From Polytrichum commune (Eukaryota > Streptophyta > Polytrichopsida > Polytrichales > Polytrichaceae), in NCBI GenBank assembly GCA_950295325.1, contig OX485807.1, positions 4,466,501 through 4,530,500 on the forward strand: a stretch of DNA of 64,000 nt, in the 5' to 3' direction. Each line of letters starts with the position of its first letter. The first letter of the stretch is position 1. Shown piece after piece: positions 45,814 through 56,620 of the stretch. Under the pieces are notes generated by a model, which saw only the letters and a list, made by a program, of their open reading frames with translations, was not told the DNA's origin and searched no databases. Position numbers and translations under genes: made by a program.

Positions 45814-45958
45814 CTTTTTATGAGAACAAAGAATCGATTTTAAACTAGTAGCTTTTGCAGCATCTCATTGGAATTGATGTACTATAACTTTTAAGTTATC
45901 TAGAATTACTCTAATGTGGGACCATCTATAATAGGTGAAGGTTCAAGCTCATTTTATA

Positions 45959-46356
45959 CTACACCGATTATCCCAATTAGTGCGTGTGGTACTAATTTCT
46001 AAAACACACACTATTTTGTCAAGTCTCAAAATTAGCGAAGGTTGAACTTTTGATTGAGTGATACTAAATTCAAAGATACATGCTCATTTACCATACATTT
46101 CAAGAAAATTAGTGTGTCTTCTAAGGTGTGTGTAGAATGACAATGAAAAATTACACTCAAAAGTGAATAGTGCCAGTACTTTCAGTGAATAATGCTACTA
46201 TGAATAGAATTTTCCATGAATAATGTTGAGACGAACATCGGTTCCTAGATCATTTGGTGGCACTAATTTCATAGCATAAAGAAATGTAGTATCACCTTCA
46301 CTAATTTCCCCAAGTCGCTATTAGCCCTCCCTCACTAATTGGGATAATTAGCGTAG
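45959..46356. mobile_element. CTACACTAA-type MITE with long ends, copy 4
   Basis: The left end CTACACCGATTATCCCAATT and the inverse of the right end CTACGCTAATTATCCCAATT are almost the same over 25 bases. The interior contains alternating GTGAATAGTG-like motifs. No coding frame, no clear target duplication. Confidence 0.7.
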
Positions 46357-46429
46357 GTAGTCTATGTGAAATCCAATCATCTTTGCATATACCTTGGCTA
46401 AAATGTCATCTGCTATAGAGTCAAAATTC

Positions 46430-46640
46430 CATTGCAAGAAGCCGTGCATATGAATGTCGTTTGTGTACATTTTAATTAGCTTGTAGACCATTGTGTAACA
46501 TAGACTTACATCTCATAACACTCTTAAACATATTCATGCCAAGATCTAAGTAAGCACAAGTGATAAGGCGACATTAATGACAAAGTTGTTGATCATTAGT
46601 GTAACCTAGCATATGCCTCAAAATAGGGAAAGTGACACTA
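46430..46640 (+). repeat. Dispersed repeat family A, copy 2
   Basis: Contains GTACATTTTAATTAGCTTGT, ACATCTCATAACACTCTTAA and TAACCTAGCATATGCCTCAA in the same order as the copy at 25015. Confidence 0.65.
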
Positions 46641-47029
46641 TTACGCATGTGAAATTAAATACCATAATTGATTTACACGGATTTGGGGTTAGGATGTTGA
46701 TTATGGGACTGTATGTGCTTTAAAATGAACCTTTGAACTATAAGGTATGTGGGTGTTATTCGCTTACTTTTCTTAAACGTACCTATTGTTTCATCATACA
46801 TTTGCTAATGAAGCACAAACTCTAAGAGGTAAAGTTGCTCAATAGGAGATGGAGAACAAGGAAACAACAACTTACATGGTTGTCACAAACCAGGCAGAAA
46901 TCCTTGGCCCCATGAAAGTTATTGTTGTTTATTGGCAAGTTTGCATACATTCATTGACAAATACGTTCATTTTGAGTGATCAAAACTTATTTCAATGTTG
47001 TGTCTCATAGTAAGTTGTTTATCATTTGC

Positions 47030-47275
47030 TTCAAAATGCCATCAAATACCTCACATGCCTAGTCCTAAACAAGAGAAAATTAGATAACAAACAAACACCC
47101 ATCCCCCCACCCTAATAAATTGGGATAACTAATGCACCACCAGAGCCCACCTCCCAAAAGAGGCATAACACCTTATATTGCATCACGGAACACTGTGATC
47201 AGTGTAAGGCCAACGGGCTCACATTCATGCCGGTATGTATATATGGGCGTTATTCTTCCTTTTCTTCCTTTTCTT
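47030..47275 (+). mobile_element. LINE 3' end only (copy c)
   Basis: Encodes IKYLTCLVLNKRKLDNKQTP, then C-rich sequence, then a 3' UTR that matches copy b (GCACCACCAGAGCCCACCTC, TTGCATCACGGAACACTGTG) and ends in a CTTCCTTTTC-type pyrimidine tract. A typical 5'-truncated LINE insertion. Confidence 0.8.
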
Positions 47276-47312
47276 TATCATTTCATTGAATTGACATATA
47301 AGTAAAATTGGA

Positions 47313-47650
47313 TTAAGTCCAAGTCCAAAATTACAACATGTTAAATTCTATCGTAAGATGGTAGGATCCTCCAATAAAACGAATGTGCATAGTTGAGTAT
47401 GATATTATTATAATAGTTGTTTTGATTCAATTTTCATTACTTAATTTTTAAACATATAGATTTAACATCAAGACAATTATTTATATGCTATGCCCTCATC
47501 ATATTTCAATACCATAACATTCAAGTCATCACAAAGAACTCACATATCTCACATAAGATTTAGATGCATCGGAAGTGTATTGATAGATCGCTCTTAGAAT
47601 CAAAGCAAACAAGAAGTCCAAATTTCGAGAATATGTCCATATTTTCTCAA
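47313..47650 (-). repeat. Dispersed repeat family B, copy 2 (inverse)
   Basis: Starts AAGTCCAAGTCCAAAATTAC and contains GAAGTGTATTGATAGATC, the inverse of blocks in the copies at 42605 and 55995. Confidence 0.7.
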
Positions 47651-47909
47651 ATATGAGTTGATGGTGCATTTGACTTCAAAGAAAAATTAATTACAAGCAT
47701 GAACAAAGATGTGGTGAGACTGCCACTATACTTTATCACAATATAAGGTAGATGGGTCCTAAATGGTTACTTTTTCTGACTAACCCACTTCTCCTAGGAT
47801 ATGAATCACATGATTAGAATGAGATGGTCAACAAATAAAGCCCATAGCTCACAATTTTTTATGTTTAAATGAACATCTCATTTCTCAAATTCAACCTATT
47901 CATCTGTAA

Positions 47910-48146
47910 CTACACTAATTATCCCAAGTAGTGCGTGTTATTATTTGGAGTTATGCAATGCAATGACATCTTACTCATGAATGCAATTTTTACTAACAAA
48001 ACTTCATTAGGTTGTTCGGACACTATAGAACGTAAATGACTTTGCTTGATAAAATACTACATTCTCATTAATTACTTATACCACTGCGTAATGGGTGCGT
48101 ATCTCTGAATAATAACACACACTAATTAGGATAACACACAGTGTAG
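47910..48146. mobile_element. CTACACTAA-type MITE, copy 5
   Basis: The left end is CTACACTAATTATCCCAAGT. The right end reads inverted as CTACACTGTGTGTTATCCTA. The interior aligns with the copy at 5623. Confidence 0.65.
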
Positions 48147-48602
48147 CGGTAGTTTCTCCCCGGTCATTGATATGTCATCATGTACCAAACATACTCCCCT
48201 TGGTTGTGTTTGGAACTTTTGAAGCTTTCAAAGCCAAGAAGGGGAAAGCGCCAAGACTTAAAAAGGAAAAGAAGATGTCAAAAGGCAACTTGGTCGGTTT
48301 GTCGATCTACAAGGATCTCATTGAGAAGGTGTACACAAGAGCATTTGTCTCAAACTACACTAAAAATGGTCTTATTAGTGTGGGGCACAGTACTTGACTA
48401 GAGCCCATTATAATTCTCATGACAATTTTCATAATGAGAATTCATGCATGCCACGTTAATGATCACACAAAGCTAGCAGAGTATCTCTAAGTGATCACCT
48501 CTACTCTACATGGAGGATTCTCGTAAAACACTAATTAAATCCTTGCACCTTCCCCCCAAATGTCAACTATGCAACCAACACCAAAATGACACATGGTTGC
48601 AT
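48147..48602. other. Spacer with a short coding-like frame
   Basis: A plus-strand frame ending near 48397 reads KAKKGKAPRLKKEKK and LVGLSIYKDLIEKVYTRAF. It lacks an ATG and a recognised family. It may be a scrap of a lysine-rich host gene. Confidence 0.25.
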
Positions 48603-49842
48603 CAGAGTCCGGGGAGTTTTGTAGAGAAAACGGCTATTTGGCGAGCTTTCTGGAGTTTGCTCGGATTTTTCAATTTTTACCCGGAAGTGGGCCTAGAGAG
48701 TGCAAAATTTATCGGTTGATAGTCCCCATTTCCTAATGTATTTAGGCAATTAGTCGACATTTGTTTTTTCATTTATGCAATTTCCAAAAGGTCTAAAGTG
48801 GGGCCGGTTTTATATTTTGGTGGTGGATGTATCACTGTCATTTTTTTTCTTCCAAGTGTTTACGATTAAATAATGTGGGCATTCACTCTCCATTTTTTTT
48901 CATCTAAACAATATCCTTAGCAGGAGTTGAACCTGGCAAAGCCCTACCATATTAGGGCTAAGGATTTAGCCTTCGGAAAATACAAGCACCACAAAAGGGT
49001 CCAAGTATTATCCGGAGGCTAGTTAGTATTGAAAAATCACGAAATTTGCGTACCATTGCCGTTAGTATCAATTGCCCCAAACGAACAAGACACATCACTC
49101 ACACTCACTGTATTAGAAGAATTCAAATAAGAAGAGGGATTAACATACAAAAAACTGTACTTACTGTCCTTCTTCCAAAGTGGGATAGCGTCACCAATTA
49201 TGTCATCTACCTCCTCATTTGGCCCTTCCAAGGCAATTCGCAGCATTGCATCGAGATTCTTACTACCCAACCTATTTCTAACTTTGGTCTTGATCAAATT
49301 CTGCACACTGAAAGCACGCTCACATGTCGTTGTAGAAACACATTACACATGAGCTAACTCTGCAAGAATAAGGAGGTTGGGGTACCGTGCTTGCAAAGCA
49401 TGATTCCAGATTATCATGCCCCACAAATCCCTGAAATTCTTACCCCCCATTCCATAGTGCACTGAAGCTTGAAGGCTAAAAATTCACGCTTACATGTTGT
49501 TTGGTCCACAAGAGGAGGAAGTTTAAAGCTTCCATGTGAGTAACCCTAAACCACAAGCCAACAAGGCATAGTCTCCAATTGTGCATAGTATTGAAAAAAA
49601 TACCTAAAATATATATATTTGGTCGGCTGCCTGCCGTGAAAATAAATTTTCAATCGGTAATTTGCCGTGGATACTCTAGGGCAGCTTACCTTAATGCCGG
49701 CATTTTTTTTCCCCTAATCGGCCCATTTCCGTAAACCTTGATTTTCTTCCAAAACCCCTTCCTAAACTTTCCAATTGCATTCGGAAATTCTCAAAATCAA
49801 CTGGCTAGCTTGTAACTAACTGCCGGCACTACCCGTTCATTG
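48603..49842 (-). mobile_element. hAT transposon with transposase C-terminus, internally degraded (1,240 bp)
   Basis: Ends are CAGAGTCCGGGGAG and, inverted from the right, CAATGAACGGGTAG. GGTTGCAT flanks both sides exactly (48595-48602 and 49843-49850). On the minus strand the C-terminal hAT dimerisation region is clear: YPNLLILAELAH, then TTTCERAFSVQNLIKTKVRN, RLGSKNLDAMLRIALEGP and DAIPLWKK, broken by at least one stop. The N-terminal zinc finger and most of the catalytic part are missing. The right end carries GCCGGCAGTTAGTTACA, shared with the small hAT elements at 11250, 11789 and 17839, so this is the best coding relative of that family in the window. Confidence 0.88.
49037..49402 (-). 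pseudogene. hAT transposase C-terminal region
   Basis: Signature CERAFSVQNLIKTKVRNRLG followed by LDAMLRIALEGPNEE is the conserved hAT dimerisation motif. The frame has a stop just upstream of CVSTTTCERAFS and no complete gene remains. It lies wholly within the element at 48603-49842. Confidence 0.85.
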
Positions 49843-49850
49843 GGTTGCAT

Positions 49851-50739
49851 CTACTTGCGTGTTGTCTGGGTTAACACCTTAACAACCTCCACACCAATAG
49901 ACACATCAAAGTAGTCCACCTTCTCTTGGAAACCCTTCAAGATATCATTCATATTCAAGTCTATAAAATTGCATATGTCAGTGCACAAATGACTACCCAT
50001 ATGGACCATACAATCCTTTTTGGGCTATTACCATGTACTTGTTATGCTCGCAATTGTACATCACTGACATTTAAGTATATTTGGACAAACTACTTGTTAA
50101 AAAATAATAAAGATGTGCACTTGTGGGGACTTAACGTTATTCAACTACATGGTTTGTGTTCCATTCTATATTGAGCCTATGACTTGGGCCTTCATTTATC
50201 TTACCTTCATGAGAAAAAACTTAGATAATAGGAAGAAATTGTCGTCATTATGAATAGTGAATAGTGTCAATATGAATAGTATGAATATTGTGAATAGTGT
50301 TGATATTGTCAATGAATAATGTTGCTATGAATAGTATTTTCAGTAAATAATACCCATATTCCTAGGAATATTGTCGGAATGAACAATGATTCTTTCGAGT
50401 AGGTTGGGAGTATAACTCCACGCAAATTTCCAAGTGTCAACCTAAATGTATGGATAGTAAATGAACATTACTACTTTGTTCATGACCCCACCAAAAAAAT
50501 TGGCATATTCCACTTTGGTGAAATTGACACCCTCTGCCATGACCTTTTGGGGGCGAGACATGGCTCTGCCCCCAATGAACTAGGGTTGGTGGCCACATGG
50601 TTGAATAATGTCATGGACAAAAATATCAAACAACAATAACAAAAGCAACAACACAACAACCAAAACTTTGACTGTTTGTATTTCATGTTCAATAACCACC
50701 ATATTTATGAAGTTTTGTGATTTAATGTGTGTCATATTG
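49851..50739. other. Intergenic; GAATAGTG-rich stretch
   Basis: At 50246-50385 there are irregular repeats of GTGAATAGTG and TGAATAATG type, like a stretch at 46150-46240. No gene recognised. Confidence 0.45.
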
Positions 50740-51110
50740 GCAGTTGACATTGTCTAAAACTCATGCAATAATCCAAATATACTTAAATCCTCATTACATG
50801 CTCAGCCTACCTTCGACCATACATCCCTCGTGTACTTGGAACCCGCCAAGATTCTCAATCACCCTTCCTACCCTCCTCCAATATTACCAATCAATTCAAT
50901 ACCCCTCATCGCCATTACCTTTGGTATTAGTGCAGCCATGTACTACCCATCTATATAAACACACTACCCGACACTTTGGTTGTTTGTAATTTTAAATTTT
51001 AAATCCGTTGTGCTCTCCTTCCAATGCAATTAAATATAATTCTTTCCTAATCCTCAACAAACATAAACTTGACAAGAAACAACAACCCATTTACCCCCCC
51101 CCCCCCAACA
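50740..51110 (+). mobile_element. LINE fragment, endonuclease end (copy d)
   Basis: PLIAITFGISAAMYYPSI aligns with PLINIIAGVRGAIH of copy b, and FLILNKHKLDKKQQP aligns with the family C-terminus. A run of 13 C (51094-51106) follows directly. Upstream the domain is too decayed to trace. Confidence 0.6.
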
Positions 51111-52328
51111 CACACACATACACAACCTATACATGTACCCCTCACCCCCTCCGATGAAAATACAACCCTTGTATCATAAGGTAGGCAGTACCCCTATTTC
51201 ACCCGTTTGGACAACCATCCTCACATGGATGTTGGCAAATGGGTTGTTTTCCATGCTAATGCATTTACAAGCATTAGGCTCAGGGTTGACACTTAGTGTG
51301 ACTTATGAAAACCATGTGCGGCAAGGCTATAATTGTTTGTGTCGGTATTATCTTGCTAACAAGCAATTAAATGACCCAATCAATTAGGTAATTTTTTGAT
51401 TGTGCATATTTTGTAGTACCTTTCAATTCCTTTGAAAGGTTGGGGTTAGTCATTTTCATGTACAATATGTTTATTATAAACCAACAAGCAATTTGTCACA
51501 AGAGTGCTATACCCGATGATTGTGCTTCACACATGGCCAATTCTTGTTAATTGTCTAATTGAGGCCAAAATTTGGCTCATTTAGAAATAAAAATAAAACC
51601 ATCTCAAGAGGCATAGCCAATAATTCATTGCAATGCAATTTAGCCCTATTATTATCCTCCACTATGGGCATGACGGGGGAGTTTAAATGATATTACCCTT
51701 TTGTAATTTTTACATCATGATATCCTAGAAGTAATGTAAACTCAATTTCATGGAATTTAAAACAACCTACATTATATTGAACTCAAAGTCATATATTTTG
51801 GGGGGCCTATTTTATTCTGAAACTGCTTCAGTTTCTTGATAGCATTGAATCATTAAAGCCCTATCTTTGGCCACACATAGTTTCTAATTCTTAGGGAGTT
51901 TCGACCCTAAGGCATTAACATTTCTTTCTCTTCTCTTCCTTTCTGTCCTTATAAAATGTTCTCATAGATCCACCCAGCAATGTAGATTATTGAGTTGTGA
52001 TTCACCTAAAAATGGTTAACAAATTTTGAACACACAATCAAACGTCATTTAAACATGTGCCTTTTTGATGTCCATTCTTGGATTCACACCTAATCACACG
52101 CCACTCAAATATAGGTGTCCATTTCAGATGATTATCGATTGGATTAGGCCAGCGTATCTTATACCTCCTAGATATTGACATGCTAATGCTCTTTGGGTTG
52201 GTCAATATCTTTGTTTTACCATTGACAACATGACATTGACTACTTCAAAACTTAATGCTGAAATCTTTATTTCATTTTTAAAAAAATGTTATTGATGCAG
52301 CATATGAAATCGGAAACCTACTTTAGTA
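51111..52328. other. Intergenic with a short dispersed repeat
   Basis: 52045-52125 contains ATGTGCCTTTTTGATGTCCA and CACTCAAATATAGGTGTCCA, also found near 62510-62585 and inverted at 43610-43695 next to LINE copy f. An open stretch at 51133-51387 has no recognised motif. Confidence 0.45.
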
Positions 52329-52448
52329 CTCCCTCCATCCCAAAATGATTGTCTTACCCCCGAAGTTATATCCCAAAATGTTTGTATGACAAACATTTTG
52401 GGATACAAAACTCCAGGGGGTAAGACAATCATTTTGGGACGGAGGGAG
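52329..52448. mobile_element. Stowaway-type MITE (120 bp)
   Basis: Begins CTCCCTCCATCCCAAAATGA and ends with its inverse GGACGGAGGGAG, with TA on both sides (52327-52328 and 52449-52450). CTCCCTCC ends and TA duplications define Stowaway (Tc1/mariner) MITEs. The whole element folds into one hairpin. Confidence 0.95.
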
Positions 52449-52450
52449 TA

Positions 52451-55014
52451 CTAAGCTAAATTAGGTAAGGGAATGGTTGGTCCACATGACGTCCCAAGCC
52501 CAAGAATCATAAGTCCCAAGAAAATTGCAAAATCCCAAGAGCTCGAGATCCAGAAATAGGGTATCAAATTTTATCAGAATTGTAAGTGTGAAAGGCAACG
52601 TGAGTCTAGTTGATGATAAGTCAAATCTCCGCATTCCAGTGCAAAGATGCAATGTATTTCTTGTAAGGCTACGAGGGTCACTTGTACTTCCAACTCTTGG
52701 ATGGATGTTTTTAAGCATCTTACTCAATCAAGTTCGCCATTTTTGGCACCTGAACCAAGCACGGCTCTCAAAATCAGCATGTTTATGAAGCACATGAAAG
52801 TGAAAAAGTTTATGAGACAACCGCATTTAGGCTTGGTTATCTTACATTACTAAAGTGTGCTTAAAGAGTTTAAGCATGGTACGTGCTAAATCTCTCCATC
52901 AACCAATGCATGTGATTCCATATTACCACGTCCCACAATTTGCATACATTTTGTAGTATGCTTAGATATATTTCAAAATTTGAGGTCTACTAATATGAAA
53001 GACATTGATCATAGATATTTGTAAATTTTATATTAATAAAAAAAACTGTATGAAGTGGTAGCTATGAAGCATGATGTCTCTCACAAGGCAATCTTTGTGC
53101 TCTCTTTATTGTTCATACTTTCATTTGTAGATTTATTGAACAACATCAGATCTCAACTGTGCAGAGACATCATCACCTTTAAGAGTATTTCAAGGAGATT
53201 TATTTTAACCCATTTGTCCATGCTTCTTTATATTCATGTTCAACTTATGTGTGTCGTGAATATTTGTTGGTCCATGCTTAAAAATTCTCTATTTTGTTTT
53301 TTGGCAAGAGATCAAGGTTACCTCATTGAATAATGTTATGAAAGGACTTGAATTTTGAGGATTACATGTTGAGTTTAGTGATCAATATGGAGTGTGTTTT
53401 TCAGATGCTTAGCTCAGGCAAACGCAACAATGAAACAAAGAAACAAACATCATAAAGGATTCGCTACAATGACCAACACACACCACACAAAGGACATCAA
53501 TGGTCCATGCATGCACAACTTTACATATCATATAAGTTAGACGTGCCTAATCCAAATACTTATCTTAATTGGACACTTGTATGTGAGTCATATGTGGATT
53601 GGTATGGCTCACGAACAAATATTAAAAAGACACCTTTGAGCATGTATAGTATATTTAAGAAAACGTATAATCATACGTACTAATCACACAATTCATATCT
53701 CAGGAGAATATAATATTACCTAGTAACCACATGATATCTCTTTCAAAAGAAAGAAGTTGCGATTAAAAAACTATGATAATTTACAGTTGCTTGTTGAAAA
53801 GTTCACCGTATGCAACTTGAGTGCACCCCGTAAACATAGAATCCCGTAATTAAAGAGAAATCGAACCCATGTGATATATGGTCCCATGGAATGCAGCCAA
53901 GGAGTTGTGTAATGTTATGAAGTGGGCTGGTTGAATAAAATACTTACTTACGCCCCATCTACATTACTTAGGGTGAGATACTAGATCATATGATACCTTA
54001 GATATACTATACTAATTATTTGCATTGTATTATATGAGGTATCTTGTATGAACAAGTTAGTACTACACACCGTACCTAGTGAACATGAATTGGTTACGTA
54101 GCCTAGATGGGCCCAATGACATGATTCGTGTGTTGTGAACTTGTGATTAAGTCCAGCCAAGTTTCCAACGTCCATTCAAGACGAGGTTTGTTTTAAATAT
54201 AGTATGCAATCCAAGAACCCAATCAGGACATCCTCAAAACCTTATGGGCCTACCTCGTAGAACAGTATGCACATATATAGGATGTGACAAAAGGTGGTTG
54301 CAATCAAGGTCCTATACTTCACTTCTGACAGGTTAAGACTTATAGTAGAGACACCTATTCCCGATCAAAACCCTATTGGCAATCTATAGGGCACCCCAAT
54401 TTCAATTAGACTGGGATTCAATTTGAATTAAACCAGATCCAACAATGTCATTACATGTGTCTCCCGTTTGGAGTGCTAAAGTAAGGAGGAATGAGCAGTT
54501 CAAATGTGCAATTATGAATGACTTTAGATGTTGGTAGTATGTTTAGGCCAACTTCTGACTTCAAAATGTTTTCCTAAACTTTTGATAGTTAGTTTCAAAC
54601 TTACCGTCTTTCAACCCAATTTTAATCAGGTAAGGCAAAGTACGTGTTGAGGGATCCTTATCCAAAGCTTTCCAGCTCCAACGATCCCATGTGGATCTCA
54701 CCCCACTCACATGACTTACATATATTTTATAGTAATTTTAATTTGAAGAAAAAATTATTGAGAAATTTGTAATCCTCCTAATTTCTTTCTTCCTACACGG
54801 GAAAATTGGGCATCGCCTTATACCTCTCCAAATTTTGCACATAATCTCTTAAGTGATTGGTTATGGACAATTATACTCTACGTTTGATATCACTTACAAC
54901 AATTACTGTAGGTTGTTATGAGATGTGAGATTAGCTATAGTAGAGGCAACTATTCCCAATCAAGACCCCATCAACAATCTATAAGGTCCCATAATTCGAT
55001 CAAGTGGTCATGTA
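52451..55014. other. Gene-poor intergenic stretch
   Basis: AT-rich; frames on both strands lack motifs and splice context. I recognise no repeat with clear ends. Confidence 0.45.
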
Positions 55015-55165
55015 TTTATAAATTTATATGCAAGAGGAAGATATTCTTGAGCATACTAATGCCAAGTGTCCTTTGCATACATTTTAGTCAACTTGTAGAC
55101 TATTGTGTGACATAGGCATACACCTCATAACGCTATTGAACATACTCATGCCAAGATATCTCAAG
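55015..55165 (+). repeat. Dispersed repeat family A, copy 3
   Basis: Contains GCAAGAGGAAGATATTCTTG, ACATAGGCATACACCTCATA and CTCATGCCAAGATAT. It directly abuts the CAATGTTGG-type copies that follow. Confidence 0.7.
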
Positions 55166-55640
55166 GTTAGAGAATATTTGTGTATTTGATTTATTGTTTG
55201 GGTCAAAACCATTCTAAACTATATTGATACTAGGGTGATTTTGCCTAGGTATGAAGGTTCTTGCATGGGTAATAGAGCCAACTGGCATTGAAGAATTTGT
55301 TTTTTTAAATACGCATATTCTACTGCTATAAAATTTTGTGAAAACCTCATTATAATTACCCAAATGATATCAAAACAAGACAATCTTGGACCAACATTGG
55401 AAAATATCAATGTCAAACCGGTAAATAGGTGAATGCATGGTATCAATAGTCTACATCAATAAATTATGGTATCAAAGAACCTACATGTATGTATCAAATT
55501 TTGTAATACCAGTCAAATATTGGTATTTGGTAGGTATCTCGAGGTGAAAGATTCTTCATATACCCATGGTATTTTTTGGGCAAGACTTAATACCATTTAA
55601 ACTATATTGATACTAGGACAATTTTCATTGCGTTGTTTAT
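55166..55640. mobile_element. CAATGTTGG-type element, two partial copies head to tail
   Basis: The first piece ends near 55401 with CTTGGACCAACATTGG. The second starts with ATCAATGTCAAACCGG and holds AGGTGAATGCATGGTATC. Both carry the AAACTATATTGATACTAGG block seen at 19107. Neither is complete. Confidence 0.65.
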
Positions 55641-55994
55641 TGTAAATATTGTGGACATACTTATAGTGTGACTTACCCTTCGATGCACTATGATGTGGTC
55701 CATGATGTACACCATATGCATCAAAATAATGAGGAAACCTTATACTTTAGGAATTTTTTTGCATCAATCTCTCCACATACCTGAGATTTACATAAAATGA
55801 ATTTCTAGAAAATAGTATTCTAAAATGATTTTTTTGGGGGAAATGTCTATTTTCAATGTAGTTGAAATAGTTTTTGGATATAAATCAAGTTCCGTAATTT
55901 TAGATTCAGTACAATCCACGTAGTATGAATTGGATTGCTTTTTGTTGAAAGTCTCTCAAATGTACATTGGTTTTCCATCCAATTTGAATATTGT

Positions 55995-56355
55995 GACCTA
56001 CATCGTAAGCCCTTGATGTTATAAATTGGTTTCTAAGTAAATTTGGACATATTCTCAAAATTCTCAAAATTTGGACTTTTAGTTCCTTCAACTTAATGGA
56101 TCCATCGATACACTGCCAATACACCTAAATCTCATGGAAGATATGGGAATCCTTGGTGATTACTTGAACGCTACGCTACTATAACATGATGAGGAAGAAC
56201 ATATATCTAATCTTTTGATGTTAAGTAATGGAAATATAATCAAAACAATTGCTATAGTATTATCATAATCAACTCTGCACATTATGTCGGAGGATCCTAC
56301 ATTATAATTCAACATGTTGTAAATTTGGACTTGGACTTAATCTAGTGTTACTTCA
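55995..56355 (+). repeat. Dispersed repeat family B, copy 3
   Basis: Contains GGATCCATCGATACACTGCC, TCTCATGGAAGATATG and AAATTTGGACTTGGACTTAA in the same order as the copy at 42605. Confidence 0.75.
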
Positions 56356-56454
56356 ATGTTAGTTTATATATTGGGGGTTGGAATACAATGTGCACCGTAA
56401 TGTTTAAATTAGTGTTAGTTTCCTCATATACAATGTGGCCCACATTATTAACCA

Positions 56455-56620
56455 TAAATAGTGTTGTTATGAAGTTTCTTGCATTTTATATAGATCCAAA
56501 TGGTTTTACAAACGGAAAGTGTTGAATATTTATACCCTATTAGTATAAAAAAATGTGACATCCTCGTTAAAGATACTCAAATGGTATTAAAAAACAATAC
56601 CAATCCAAACACTTTTAATA
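56455..56620 (+). mobile_element. CAATGTTGG-type element, partial copy
   Basis: Shares TATAGATCCAAATGGTTTTA, AAATGGTATTAAAAAACAAT and the CCAAACACTT end with the copies at 12574 and 19107. Left part missing. Confidence 0.5.
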
